Shown here: in pieces, positions 42,512-51,353 of the stretch
How the letters are laid out: each line of letters opens with the position of its first letter
Numbering within the stretch: position 1 is the first letter of the stretch
NCBI GenBank assembly: GCA_025667525.1
Contig: CM046878.1
Coordinates: forward strand, 576,270,868-576,334,867
Direction of reading: 5' to 3'
Length of the DNA stretch: 64,000 nt
Origin: Glebionis coronaria
Taxonomy: Eukaryota > Streptophyta > Magnoliopsida > Asterales > Asteraceae
The notes under the pieces: generated by a model
Database searches by the model: none
Seen by the model: the letters and a program-made list of their open reading frames with translations, nothing else
Told to the model about the DNA's origin: nothing
Made by a program: the position numbers and the translations under genes

Positions 42512-44344
42512 ATGACTAATCCAACAGTACAAGCAATCCAAGACTATATAGAAGCCGCTATTGCTAAAGCACGAACCCTCAATTTCATACCAAACAATTA
42601 CCGGCTGAAGCAAGTCTCAAAATCCACTCACCATGGATTTAAAGTAGCCATAGCAATCCTTGATCACTCTCATTTCAAGAACGCCCTTAGGAGTACTGCC
42701 TCGGTGCCTTATGAGTACATGTATGAGTTCTGGGCTACCAAGGAGAGTACTTCAAACAAGATCACCTTCACCATCGACAACAAGCAGCAGACGCTCACAG
42801 TTTCAGACTTCCATAAGATTTTTGGTATACGGGATACACCCAAAGGCATGTCATTTTCGAGGGATCCTACTAAAGATGAACTCATGGAGATGTTCGAGGC
42901 TCTTGGATGTCCTGACATACGAGTTGCGTCTGAGTTTACCACTGCTAAAGTAGGACAACCTTGGAGAGCAATGTTGGGTATTCTCAGTAGATGTCTTACA
43001 CCGAAAACAAGTGGGCATGATGCTTTGCGCAGCCCTATTATGAACATCTTCTATGGCATGTACAAAGGTGCAAATGCAGATTATGCATTGTTGATATGGG
43101 AAGAATTCACCTTTCAACTCTTCCAAAACAAGAAGCTGAAGACAAATTTCTTTCCTTATCCTCGGTTTATCAAGCTTATCATTAATTATTTTATGAAAAA
43201 TGATGCTACTATTGATAGGCGTGCAGCAAGTCGTTATCACACTGAAGAAGCTGATGATACTGTGGATCTAAGGCATGAAGGACCATCTGGTGGTGTGATT
43301 CCTGGTCCTATTCCTGATTATCTTCTGACGGATAAAATCAAAGGCTCTGCTGATTACAAGCTACTGCTGCTAGAGATCAAGAAGCTGAAAGCAAGCCTTC
43401 AGACTGGAGAAGACTCGTCTACTACAGTGAAGAGTAAAGGTAAACGCAAGCAACCAGCTGCTTTACCTGAACCCGAAACCAAGAAGAAAAAAACTGAGGT
43501 TAAGAAGGGAAAGGGTAAGGCTGATGAGTTACGTCTACGTGACGAAGAAGATGTTGTTGATCCTACTCTTGACAAGACGGAGAGAAAAATGATGAAAATA
43601 GCTATTCAAAGGAGTAGAAAAGATACGGGCGGTAGTGGTTCAGGTGCAAGGATAAATGTTGAAGAAGAGTACGAGGAACCAGATGATATTGATGAGTTTG
43701 GATCACCTGAACGGTATTCTACTTCGAAGGAGACATCCATTCCGGTTTCAGCAAGTGTTGAAAAGGAGTCCGTTGCTCCTACTATCATGGTGTCTACTCA
43801 ACCTTTAGCAACTCAACCTCCACCAATCCAACCCTTACCAACCAGACCGGCTTCAACACCATTCCATCCACCACTAATAACTCCCATCCTTAGTACCGTA
43901 GTAACAACCGAGCCTCTTCCATCAACCCAGAGCAGCTCTGCAACATCTACAATGGCTGCATTGGTGATGGCCGAAATGTTGGATAAACATACGAATAATC
44001 ACAAAAGAGAAATGGATGAACTTCATCAAGAGCTACATAGACGAGCTCAAAGTGAAGAAGCATCTAGGAAAGCCCAAGAGGAGATGCTTGTTAAGTTCGC
44101 TGCAGATATGGAAGTGACGCGAAAAGCTCATGCAGAAGAACTAGCTCAGGTTAAACAGGCTGAGGCTGATAAGCATGCTGCACGTATCACTAGACTTCAA
44201 GCGATGAGGGATAGATACAAGGAGCAGAAAGAAGCACTTGAAGCTTTTGTTGAAGAGAGAGTAAAAGAATCCGTTGAATCTATTATGCCAAAACTGCGTG
44301 ATGAGTTGAAGACAATCGCGGCTGATAATTTGATGATCAAGTAA
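42512..44344 (+). CDS. Post-pol ORF, part 1: unknown protein with globular head, NLS-like patch and coiled coil
   Basis: 610 codons from an ATG placed right after a likely splice acceptor. Residues ~1-260 look globular (Y-M-Y-E-F-W-A-T-K-E, then T-V-S-D-F-H-K-I-F-G-I). This reminds me of the plant-transposon domains found after pol in other Asteraceae copia elements and perhaps of PF20167. It is a weak match from memory. Residues ~305-340 are strongly basic (K-G-K-R-K and K-K-K-K-T-E), suggesting nuclear targeting or nucleic-acid binding. A Pro/Thr-rich linker follows, then a long coiled coil from ~490 to 605 (H-K-R-E-M-D-E-L-H-Q-E-L). I see no signal peptide or transmembrane segment, so it is not an obvious envelope protein. 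TAA at 44342-44344 ends it, but the same frame reopens at once. Confidence 0.75.
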   Translation: MTNPTVQAIQDYIEAAIAKARTLNFIPNNYRLKQVSKSTHHGFKVAIAILDHSHFKNALRSTASVPYEYMYEFWATKESTSNKITFTIDNKQQTLTVSDFHKIFGIRDTPKGMSFSRDPTKDELMEMFEALGCPDIRVASEFTTAKVGQPWRAMLGILSRCLTPKTSGHDALRSPIMNIFYGMYKGANADYALLIWEEFTFQLFQNKKLKTNFFPYPRFIKLIINYFMKNDATIDRRAASRYHTEEADDTVDLRHEGPSGGVIPGPIPDYLLTDKIKGSADYKLLLLEIKKLKASLQTGEDSSTTVKSKGKRKQPAALPEPETKKKKTEVKKGKGKADELRLRDEEDVVDPTLDKTERKMMKIAIQRSRKDTGGSGSGARINVEEEYEEPDDIDEFGSPERYSTSKETSIPVSASVEKESVAPTIMVSTQPLATQPPPIQPLPTRPASTPFHPPLITPILSTVVTTEPLPSTQSSSATSTMAALVMAEMLDKHTNNHKREMDELHQELHRRAQSEEASRKAQEEMLVKFAADMEVTRKAHAEELAQVKQAEADKHAARITRLQAMRDRYKEQKEALEAFVEERVKESVESIMPKLRDELKTIAADNLMIK

Positions 44345-44398
44345 TCCAATCCTTCTGAATCCGCCTACAAAATTGCTTATGAGTTAACGGATTTTAAA

Positions 44399-44676
44399 TT
44401 GAAGAAGATCCTGAAAGCTCGAATGAGGGAACTTGGATCGTTTGATAAATCTAGGATTCAATGGGCTCTCTACAAATCCCTGAATGACGCTATCATGGAG
44501 GATGATAGGTTATTTAAAACGTTTGGAAGTGTGGTACCATACCACATTCTACCTGAGGAAGAAAGGGAAGAAAGTGAAGAAGACGAGGGTACTGGTGAAG
44601 ATGAAGGTGGAGAAGAAGAAGAAGAAGAAAAGGATGATGAAGATGACGATAAAGGTGATGATGATGAGGATGAGGA

Positions 44677-44707
<31 letters not shown>

Positions 44708-46465
44708 GGTGGTGATGGTAATGAGGAGAGTGCTAGGGGGAGCAACGGGGATAACGATGAGGATGATGATGGGGGTGAACAGCCTAAAGAGGGAGATAAG
44801 GTTACCAGCTCCAAGAAACCTGCTAAGTCTGGAACCAAGTCCAAGAAAGATGCAGCGCAGAAGGACAAATCAACATCATCGGAATCAAGACGATCTAAGT
44901 GGCGCCACGATGTGAATGCTACTACAGCGTCATCGATTCCCGGTACCTCTATTGCTGTATCTATACCTGTTACCACTAACCCTATTAGTCCTGTTGTTGT
45001 TGCTCCTGTGATTGCAGAATCAGTAACGGAACCCGAAGCTGCACAACACTCACCCGTTCATGACACCGCCGAGATGCCTGAATCAGAACCAGCAGATGTT
45101 CGTGTTTCTACTCCTCTACAACAAGCACAACAATCTACGGTTCCTGAACCAAGCACACGAGACTGGGCAGACACGTTGGAGATTGACGAGACTGCACCAC
45201 CACAGGCTTGGATCACGGCAGCAGCGCAATATGATCCGATCACAGACGCTGACAAAGATGTTTTGTATCTCCGTATCCGCAGTCCGATTGACTTATGTGC
45301 ATTTCTTGCTCATGAGTATAAGACTTCGGTTACTCCATCTTTGGTGAAGAAAGCACTGAAGGATAAGAGACTTCGCGCCAAAACCCGGTTAACCCGAATG
45401 GAGTTCGAGTATTATGCCGATGAGATCCTGAAGGCTCTGAATACCGTACAACGGCCAGGTCTTCATGAATCAGAAAGAGCTCCACCTCCACTTGATCCTA
45501 CTCAAGATAATCAGATAGCTCTCGACTTCTTCGTCACCTATGATCTTGAGTATCTTCTGAAGGGTTCATCAAAGTACGCAACATCCTTGACCTTGCTGAA
45601 AGCTGCCAACTGGGGGACAATACCCTGGATCGAGGAAAAGGTAAACAGACTCTGGGTCCCAAGGGTAACTCGTAATTATGATATGTATGCTGTTATAGGT
45701 GCATCTCATTGGGACGAACGAGTCCGAAGGGCGTACAGGGGTTGCTGCCTCGTCAATTCTGGAAGCAACGTTAGATCCGATATCCGCATCTCCAGCATCT
45801 TAGGGTTGAAAACTGAAGCCAAGAATGGCTATTATCATGTGACGGAGATTCGTTTGAAAAGGGAGGATGACAGAGAATACAAAATCCAGCAGGGAGATTT
45901 TTCTATCATTCGCCTTGAGGATATCGAAGATATGCTGCTTCTGATGACCCGTGATCAACTCACACATATTCCTCGTGAAGACCTCATTGCCTTGAATACG
46001 GCACTTCGTATGTTCACACGAAGCGTTGTTATCAAGAAACGAGTTGAAGATCTGCAGTTGGGAGTCGAAAGCTACCAAAGGAAGCTCAACTTAACCCGTC
46101 CAGTGAATCAAGTGCTACCTCAACATGTAGATAGATGTCCCTATACCGGCATTTCTGTTCCAAATTGCGGCATTTTCTACTTGAAAAGTCGAGGGTTAAT
46201 GAAGTTTATGAGGGTGGGTGAGCTTTATAAGTACAGTGATGGGACTCTTCTACAAGTCAGAGGAAAGTTGGAGCATCTTAACTCGGGTGGGACTTTGCCA
46301 GAGATGACGGAGGATTGGCATCAGGGTTATCGGCAAATGGCGAAGCACGTGATCAAGAAGATTGATCAAAAGCTCCGTGAACGTAGATTGATGAGGAGCT
46401 TGGAAAGATTCGTTGGTGGTAGACCATATTTAGTACACCACAAGCTACTGCAACGATCCATCTAA
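44399..46465 (+). CDS. Post-pol ORF, part 2: acidic tract plus conserved unknown domain
   Basis: 688 codons in the same frame as part 1, which stays open from 44345. It has no convincing start of its own (TTG at 44399), so parts 1 and 2 are probably one ~1,300-codon gene split by a single TAA. Residues ~53-125 are almost all Asp/Glu with some Gly. A Lys/Ser-rich patch and a Pro/Val-rich linker follow. From ~255 to the end it is globular, with I-P-W-I-E-E-K-V-N-R-L-W, G-A-S-H-W and the block R-V-E-D-L-Q-L-G-V-E-S-Y-Q (~545). I remember close relatives of that block in ORFs that follow pol in Asteraceae copia elements. The function is unknown to me. It should be annotated as retrotransposon-associated, not as a host gene. 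Confidence 0.75.
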
Positions 46466-48269
46466 TGGGTCGTACATTTCAGGTCCACTTTATATTGGTT
46501 TTTTTTCAATTGTGAATATGTATATTTGTGAATATTGTGCTTTTGCGGCTTGATGTAGTGTTAAAGTATGATAATTTTTCAAGAATTTCTCACGAGATTC
46601 TAAATCTTTCAAAAATATATCATACTAAAGCACTACAAATATCCCTTATTAATTTAAGGGGGAGCATGAACATGTTCTATGGCCAAACATCGATTTCATT
46701 TTTACCCAAAGACCGGTTAATCCATTCAATATCCCAAATATTAATGGTTAACATTTTGGATAAGGGGAGAAAATGGGATTAAGGAGATTTAAATGATACT
46801 TGGCTAAAAGATGAAAAAGACTTAACGCTTATCCAACTTAATATGTGTAAAGCACGTGTTAAGGGGGAGCGTTTTTGATGATCAAAAACACCTAAGGTAC
46901 GAAAATTTTGATTTCATTATCACAAGTACTTTAGGTGATTTTCAATGATTTTTCATGGTGGCAATTCCTTCCCAAAACACGCTTAATTCACGACGAATGT
47001 GGTGACAAAAGGGTGGTAGGAATAGGTTTAGTCCAATGATTCATCAGAGCCGATGGAATCTTCCCAAGGACAATTCCCTAGATAGAATTAGAAGTCCTAG
47101 GAAAGTTGGAGAAAGATTGTGAACGTAGCTGAATGCCGACCAAGTACTTAAGCTAGCACTGGAACAATCACAACAAGGTGCTAGTGATGACGTATTGGTA
47201 AGCATTGAAGGGGTTGAAGAATGAAAAAGAATTGTAAAGATAAAGGGTGTAAAGAAAGAAGCCCTCCTTACAACTTTAGGCAGAAACCGGGTCAATACAT
47301 ATGCTATTGAGGTCATTTTTGCTAATGATTCTCGGTATTGAAGAAAGACATCATGGACCCAGTGATGCAATGCACAACCCTTCCCAGCTAACTCAAATAT
47401 CTCTCAAAAGGTATTTGTTTTAATCACACGGAGATCAACACGTTATCTATTGGTTTATTCACTCCGAATAGACTGGTATTGAAAAGGTGGCACTCCTCTC
47501 CAGCCATCGCTCACTAAATCAAAACGCACAATCGAGTCTAGAGCCAAGAGATCATCAAAAGTCTCATTAGGACACTTTCCATTTATTCCTTGCTTTCTCA
47601 CACACTGTGAAAAGTAAGAGATTTTCATGAGTCCTACGCAGTATTCCTGTAATATTGCCAGAACATCCGAGTAATACGTAAGTATTACAATGAAGATGGA
47701 AATCCTGCTTGAGCCAACATCAAACAAGCTCATGGTAGGTTACACGTGCGGTTCTTTTAGAACCAATCTTGTGAAAAACTGGAAGGAAACAGTGGTTTAA
47801 TTCTTAATTGAACTTAAACTATTTCCAGGCCTCTACGCATTATCATACGATCTTGCCAGAACACTCAGAGTGACTCTTTATTGATCACATTGACGAGTGG
47901 AAATCCTTCTAGTGTTAACATCAAACAGCACTTGGTAGGTGACGTGCAAGATTCTTTATGAATTGAGCTCGTGACAACTGGAAAGCAACGATGGTGAAAA
48001 TCTTAATTGAAATTCACTTGTTCCAGGTTTCATGAATTGACGGCTTCAAATCACAAGGATAATTTATCTAAGTGATTCACTCTTTATGTTCGCAGTCAGC
48101 TTTGGACGGTCGAATAAAGAGAACGGGTTTACCCGCGAAATCCTGTCAGGAAGTTACTTAATTGAAACTATCCGTCACGGGTACGATATCTAATATCGTC
48201 CAACGGTCTTCACCGACCGGAGGTAAAATGCTACCGAATTAGAATAAAATGTTCAAAGCCATTTTATTC

Positions 48270-48385
48270 GTGTCGTTGCTGTGTACCTGTTAAAGACGGT
48301 GGCGTTGCTGTGTACCTGTTGAAGACGGAGGCGTTGCTGTGTACCAGTGAAGACGGTGGTGTTGCGGTGTACCTGTAGAAGTCGT
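48270..48385. repeat. ~30-bp minisatellite
   Basis: Four imperfect copies of GCGTTGCTGTGTACCTGTTA plus AGACGGTG lie just before the last ~350 bp of the element. Confidence 0.8.
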
Positions 48386-48719
48386 TCCCACATGCTTATG
48401 TTTTTTCTGCATCAAAGCTTAGCAAAAATTCAAGAAAGTACAAGATAAAGTCTTCCGCTGTACCAAACTCTGAAACTTTCGAGAATTCAACAAAAAGACA
48501 TAAGTGTGTGGAAGATGGAGTCACGAGGAGGCAAGTTTCACAAGAAGGCAAAGATCGCACGTGAAAGGCCTAAAGAACAATGCTCTCAAGCCAAAGCCTA
48601 AAAGATCAAACCAACATATTCACAACAAAAGAAAGAAAAGAAGAAAAGACTACGAGCTAAAGAACGAAGACTTAGTATAGTATGCTAGGTTTAGAACTTT
48701 GTAACGTGGAGTGACCTCC

Positions 48720-48732
48720 CTTAGGGGGAGAT
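48720..48732 (+). promoter_or_regulatory. Polypurine tract of the 18-kb copia element
   Basis: CTTAGGGGGAGAT directly abuts the 3' LTR. This is the proper site for plus-strand cDNA priming. Confidence 0.8.
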
Positions 48733-49051
48733 TGTTAGAAATACGTTTTTACGTATATTAGAAGTATCGGTCACTCCACAATATTATTAATGTTGTAATA
48801 GCTCGTAGTTTATAGTTACTTATTTAGTTAAGTAAGAACCGGTCCATGGGCTTGTCATGGGCCGGCCCAAGTCCACATATGACTTGGAAGTATAAATACC
48901 CCTTTCCTCCTTGGAAAGGGGTGGTTGTTGTTCATTTCATGTTTTCATTTAATAAAGAAGACACACATTTTCTCTCACTTTCTCTCTCTAGTTTCTCTCT
49001 CTAGAAAACATCAACCCACTTCATAGATTCATAGGTTATCAAGATTCTACA
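48733..49051 (+). repeat. 3' LTR of the 18-kb copia element
   Basis: It looks identical to 31050-31368 over 319 bp and is followed by the CCCAC duplication. It supplies the poly(A) signal region for the element RNA. Confidence 0.95.
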
Positions 49052-50085
49052 CCCACTATTACATATATTCTCTTTCTTCACCTCAACATTTAATTGTGCC
49101 ATGTGTTTCAATCTTGTGATTAAGCCTCTTTTTAGGCATACGAATTAGGTCTTTCTATCATTTTTCTTAAGTTTTAGACCGACATTTAATGAAACACTAT
49201 TCTCCTAATCCATACAAAAGAAACAAAAATCCAGAACCAGACTCTTTAGTATCTGTTGTGTTGCTGGTTTTTAACCATTTAAGTTTAACTACTTGCGTAA
49301 AAATTTAATCTCTTTCGAATAAAAGAAACCAAAATCCAGTTATGAACTGAACCAGGAAAAGAAAATGAGAACTAGACGCAAATAACTAGTGCTGGTCGTG
49401 TTTCAGTTTTCTTGTTTGCGCAGAGTTCTCCACAAGCCTATCCTACAAATAGCTCATACCTAGGGTGTTTGGCATGACAAAATGAGTAAAAAAGTCACCA
49501 ATAAAATGGGTTCATTGACCGGTCGTTTACAATGACTCGCAAACACAAGTAGTTAAAACAAAAATGTCAAAACTTATGCTACAAGATTTTTTCTTCGTTT
49601 TTTAGGTATTCGTTTTTTGGGTAACAAGAAAAGAAATTTTGCTTACTTTATATATTGTTGTATTATTTTAATTTTTTTATAAGAAAAGAGTATCCAATTT
49701 GTGAGTGAAGTGTGTTAGGTTCAACTTTCAACAATGTGAACGTTTGAATTATAAAATGATCGACATCTGAAATCAGTTTAAAGCGTGTCATGGTTTTCCT
49801 TAACTGTATGTTTCGAATTGTAAGGTTATTAAATAATTTTAAAGTCAATCTCGAGTTTGTGTGCTTGCAAACTAATAAACTCAAATCACAAGCATGCTTT
49901 CTTTCACAATGATGCTAAAATCAAAACCCAGTTGACTTAACCATTAGATTGAGTGCATGTTTGGCACATAAACTTATCACACAAGTTATTCAGGAGTTAT
50001 GTTAAAGAAAACTTATAGTATTAAACTCTTGCAACGATCACAGTTATAAAAAATTATGACATTGACAATTTCTTATATGACATTG
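49052..50085. other. Right flank of the 18-kb element, intergenic
   Basis: 49057-49152 holds the right half of the split inverted-repeat element. 49245-49290 (TATCTGTTGTGTTGCTGG...) and 49408-49475 (TTTGCGCAGAGT...CCTAGGGTGTTTGG) repeat sequence found left of the retrotransposon at 30912-30960 and 30826-30885. No gene is recognised. Confidence 0.5.
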
Positions 50086-50395
50086 ATGTAGTCACTATAT
50101 CAGTTTCAATGCCCTCGTTTTCACCTTGTATCCTTTCTCCAAAGGCACAAATATCCAACCAAGTTTTCAGCACTTCCTTGGCAATATGGGTCACATGAGT
50201 CTGGATCATTTCCTCAGGTTCTGTTTCTATAGGCACCCGGAGATACAGCAGAGCCATGTAAAGATATGATGAGAAGTTTGGTCTTCCTTCCGAGAGCTTC
50301 TCAAACTTTTTTCCATGTTAGTCGAGTTGAGTGTCTTCATAAAATGTCCTGATTGCCGCATCGAGGTATGAGTTTAGATAAGCAATGTTGGACCA
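50086..50395 (-). pseudogene. Fragment of an unidentified conserved gene
   Basis: On the minus strand a frame reads Y-L-D-A-A-I-R-T-F-Y-E-D-T, then a TAA, then K-L-S-E-G-R-P-N-F-S-S-Y-L-Y-M-A-L-L-Y-L-R-V and H-I-A-K-E-V-L-K-T-W-L-D-I-C-A-F-G-E-R. It has the helical, leucine-rich look of an ordinary cytosolic protein. I do not know the family. The in-frame stop and missing partner exons suggest a pseudogene fragment. Confidence 0.45.
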
Positions 50396-51084
50396 GAAAC
50401 CATTTCATCTACCGGCCAATGTTCAGGTTCATCTACAATGAATTATTCTAAGGACTATTCTGATATTCTCCACAATCTATGCGGGACAAGGACCAACTTC
50501 TATGATATTTGGCTTCTCTTGAATTAGAGGGGTGAGCCAGGACAAGGAAATAGCGCAAAGCCGAGGGCGTGTTTAGCATATATCATCCAAGTCCCTATTA
50601 TATTGCTTGTAGGTTTGACAGCTGATAGATGAGTGCTCATGTATCCTTGACTTTCTATTTATTACCACCTCCCACAAGCAACTTTCCTTCCACAATTCGA
50701 TGTGGGATACTGGGATGTTCCAACGACAAACCCAATAATTACGTTTCGGTGCGGTTTATTGGTCCATTCCAACATAGCATATTGACGGGTTTAGCGTAAA
50801 ATCGGATCGTACTGAACCTTAACGAGGAGCGAAATTGATGAAAAGGGTGGGCCGAGGAACGGTCGGAATGCGTTCAGTTCGGTCCCGTTAGGGCCAGTTT
50901 GTTCAGTTCGGTCCCGTTAGGGCCAGTTTGTTGGATCGATCAGAATGATGTATATTGGTCAGTATTTAGTTTCCTTCCGTTGTTATTTGATCGATCGATC
51001 AGTAATTATTTTTTAGATGGGCATCACAGTTAGCAAGTTGTATTCTATCATTGTTACTTACCTTTTATCATTAACATTAGTTTG

Positions 51085-51255
51085 AGGTGGTTATTTTTTT
51101 TATTTTTTTTTATTATTACTTTTTTTAACCGTGATTTCCGACTCATTGGCCGACTAATCCACGGGGTTTGAGCCCACCGCCACACAGACTCAAACCAGGT
51201 AAGGACCTCCCCTTTCAGGAGGTTGGCGTGACCGCTTCAAGGTTGTTTGCACACA
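51085..51255 (-). mobile_element. Possible SINE
   Basis: Read on the minus strand, a GC-rich head (GGTCACGCCAACCTCCTG...) contains GGTTTGAGTC, close to the Pol III B box, and ends in a long A-rich tail (T-rich at 51085-51127 on plus). Flanks share only ATTAGTT, so no clear target duplication was found. Confidence 0.35.
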
Positions 51256-51353
51256 AATTAGTTAAACTGAAAACAGATCAAAACAAAACGAAAACAGATC
51301 ATATTTGATATTTTCTCCTTTTCAAATAAATAGATTAGTCTTTAATTTCATTG

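Larger units (their letters stand above)
46466..48732. other. Long non-coding 3' region of the 18-kb element
   Basis: TTTAAGGGGGAGC (46649-46661) and TTAAGGGGGAGCG (46859-46871) resemble polypurine tracts well before the real one. The second is followed by TTTTTGATGATCAAAAACACC, a phrase common near the 3' end of plant copia elements. Only short accidental frames are present. 47700-48150 has two related ~200-bp segments (both with TTCCAGG, GGTAGGT and GAAAGCAACG/GAAGGAAACAG), suggesting an old duplication. Confidence 0.55.
31050..49051 (+). mobile_element. Giant Ty1/copia retrotransposon, 18.0 kb, identical LTRs
   Basis: Two 319-bp LTRs (31050-31368 and 48733-49051) show no difference on reading and are flanked by the 5-bp duplication CCCAC (31045-31049 and 49052-49056). 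The order is LTR, tRNA-Met primer site, repeat-filled leader, extended gag, protease, integrase, RT, RNase H, a 2-kb spacer with a second repeat array, two in-frame ORFs of unknown role, a 2.3-kb non-coding tail, polypurine tract, LTR. Identical LTRs mean a very recent insertion. Gag and pol nonetheless carry three in-frame stops and two frameshifts, plus one more stop in the post-pol frame. It was therefore probably copied by proteins from a relative. The size is large for copia, and extra ORFs after pol recall Sirevirus-type elements. Confidence 0.95.

Noticed and set aside
44470..44976. Minus-strand Ser-rich open frame of 168 codons
   Set aside because: It is the complement of the Asp/Glu codons (GAT/GAG/GAA) of the post-pol ORF.
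42512..46465. Retroviral-type envelope gene after pol
   Set aside because: There is no signal peptide, transmembrane helix, or Cys/glycosylation pattern. Basic, acidic and coiled-coil segments dominate.
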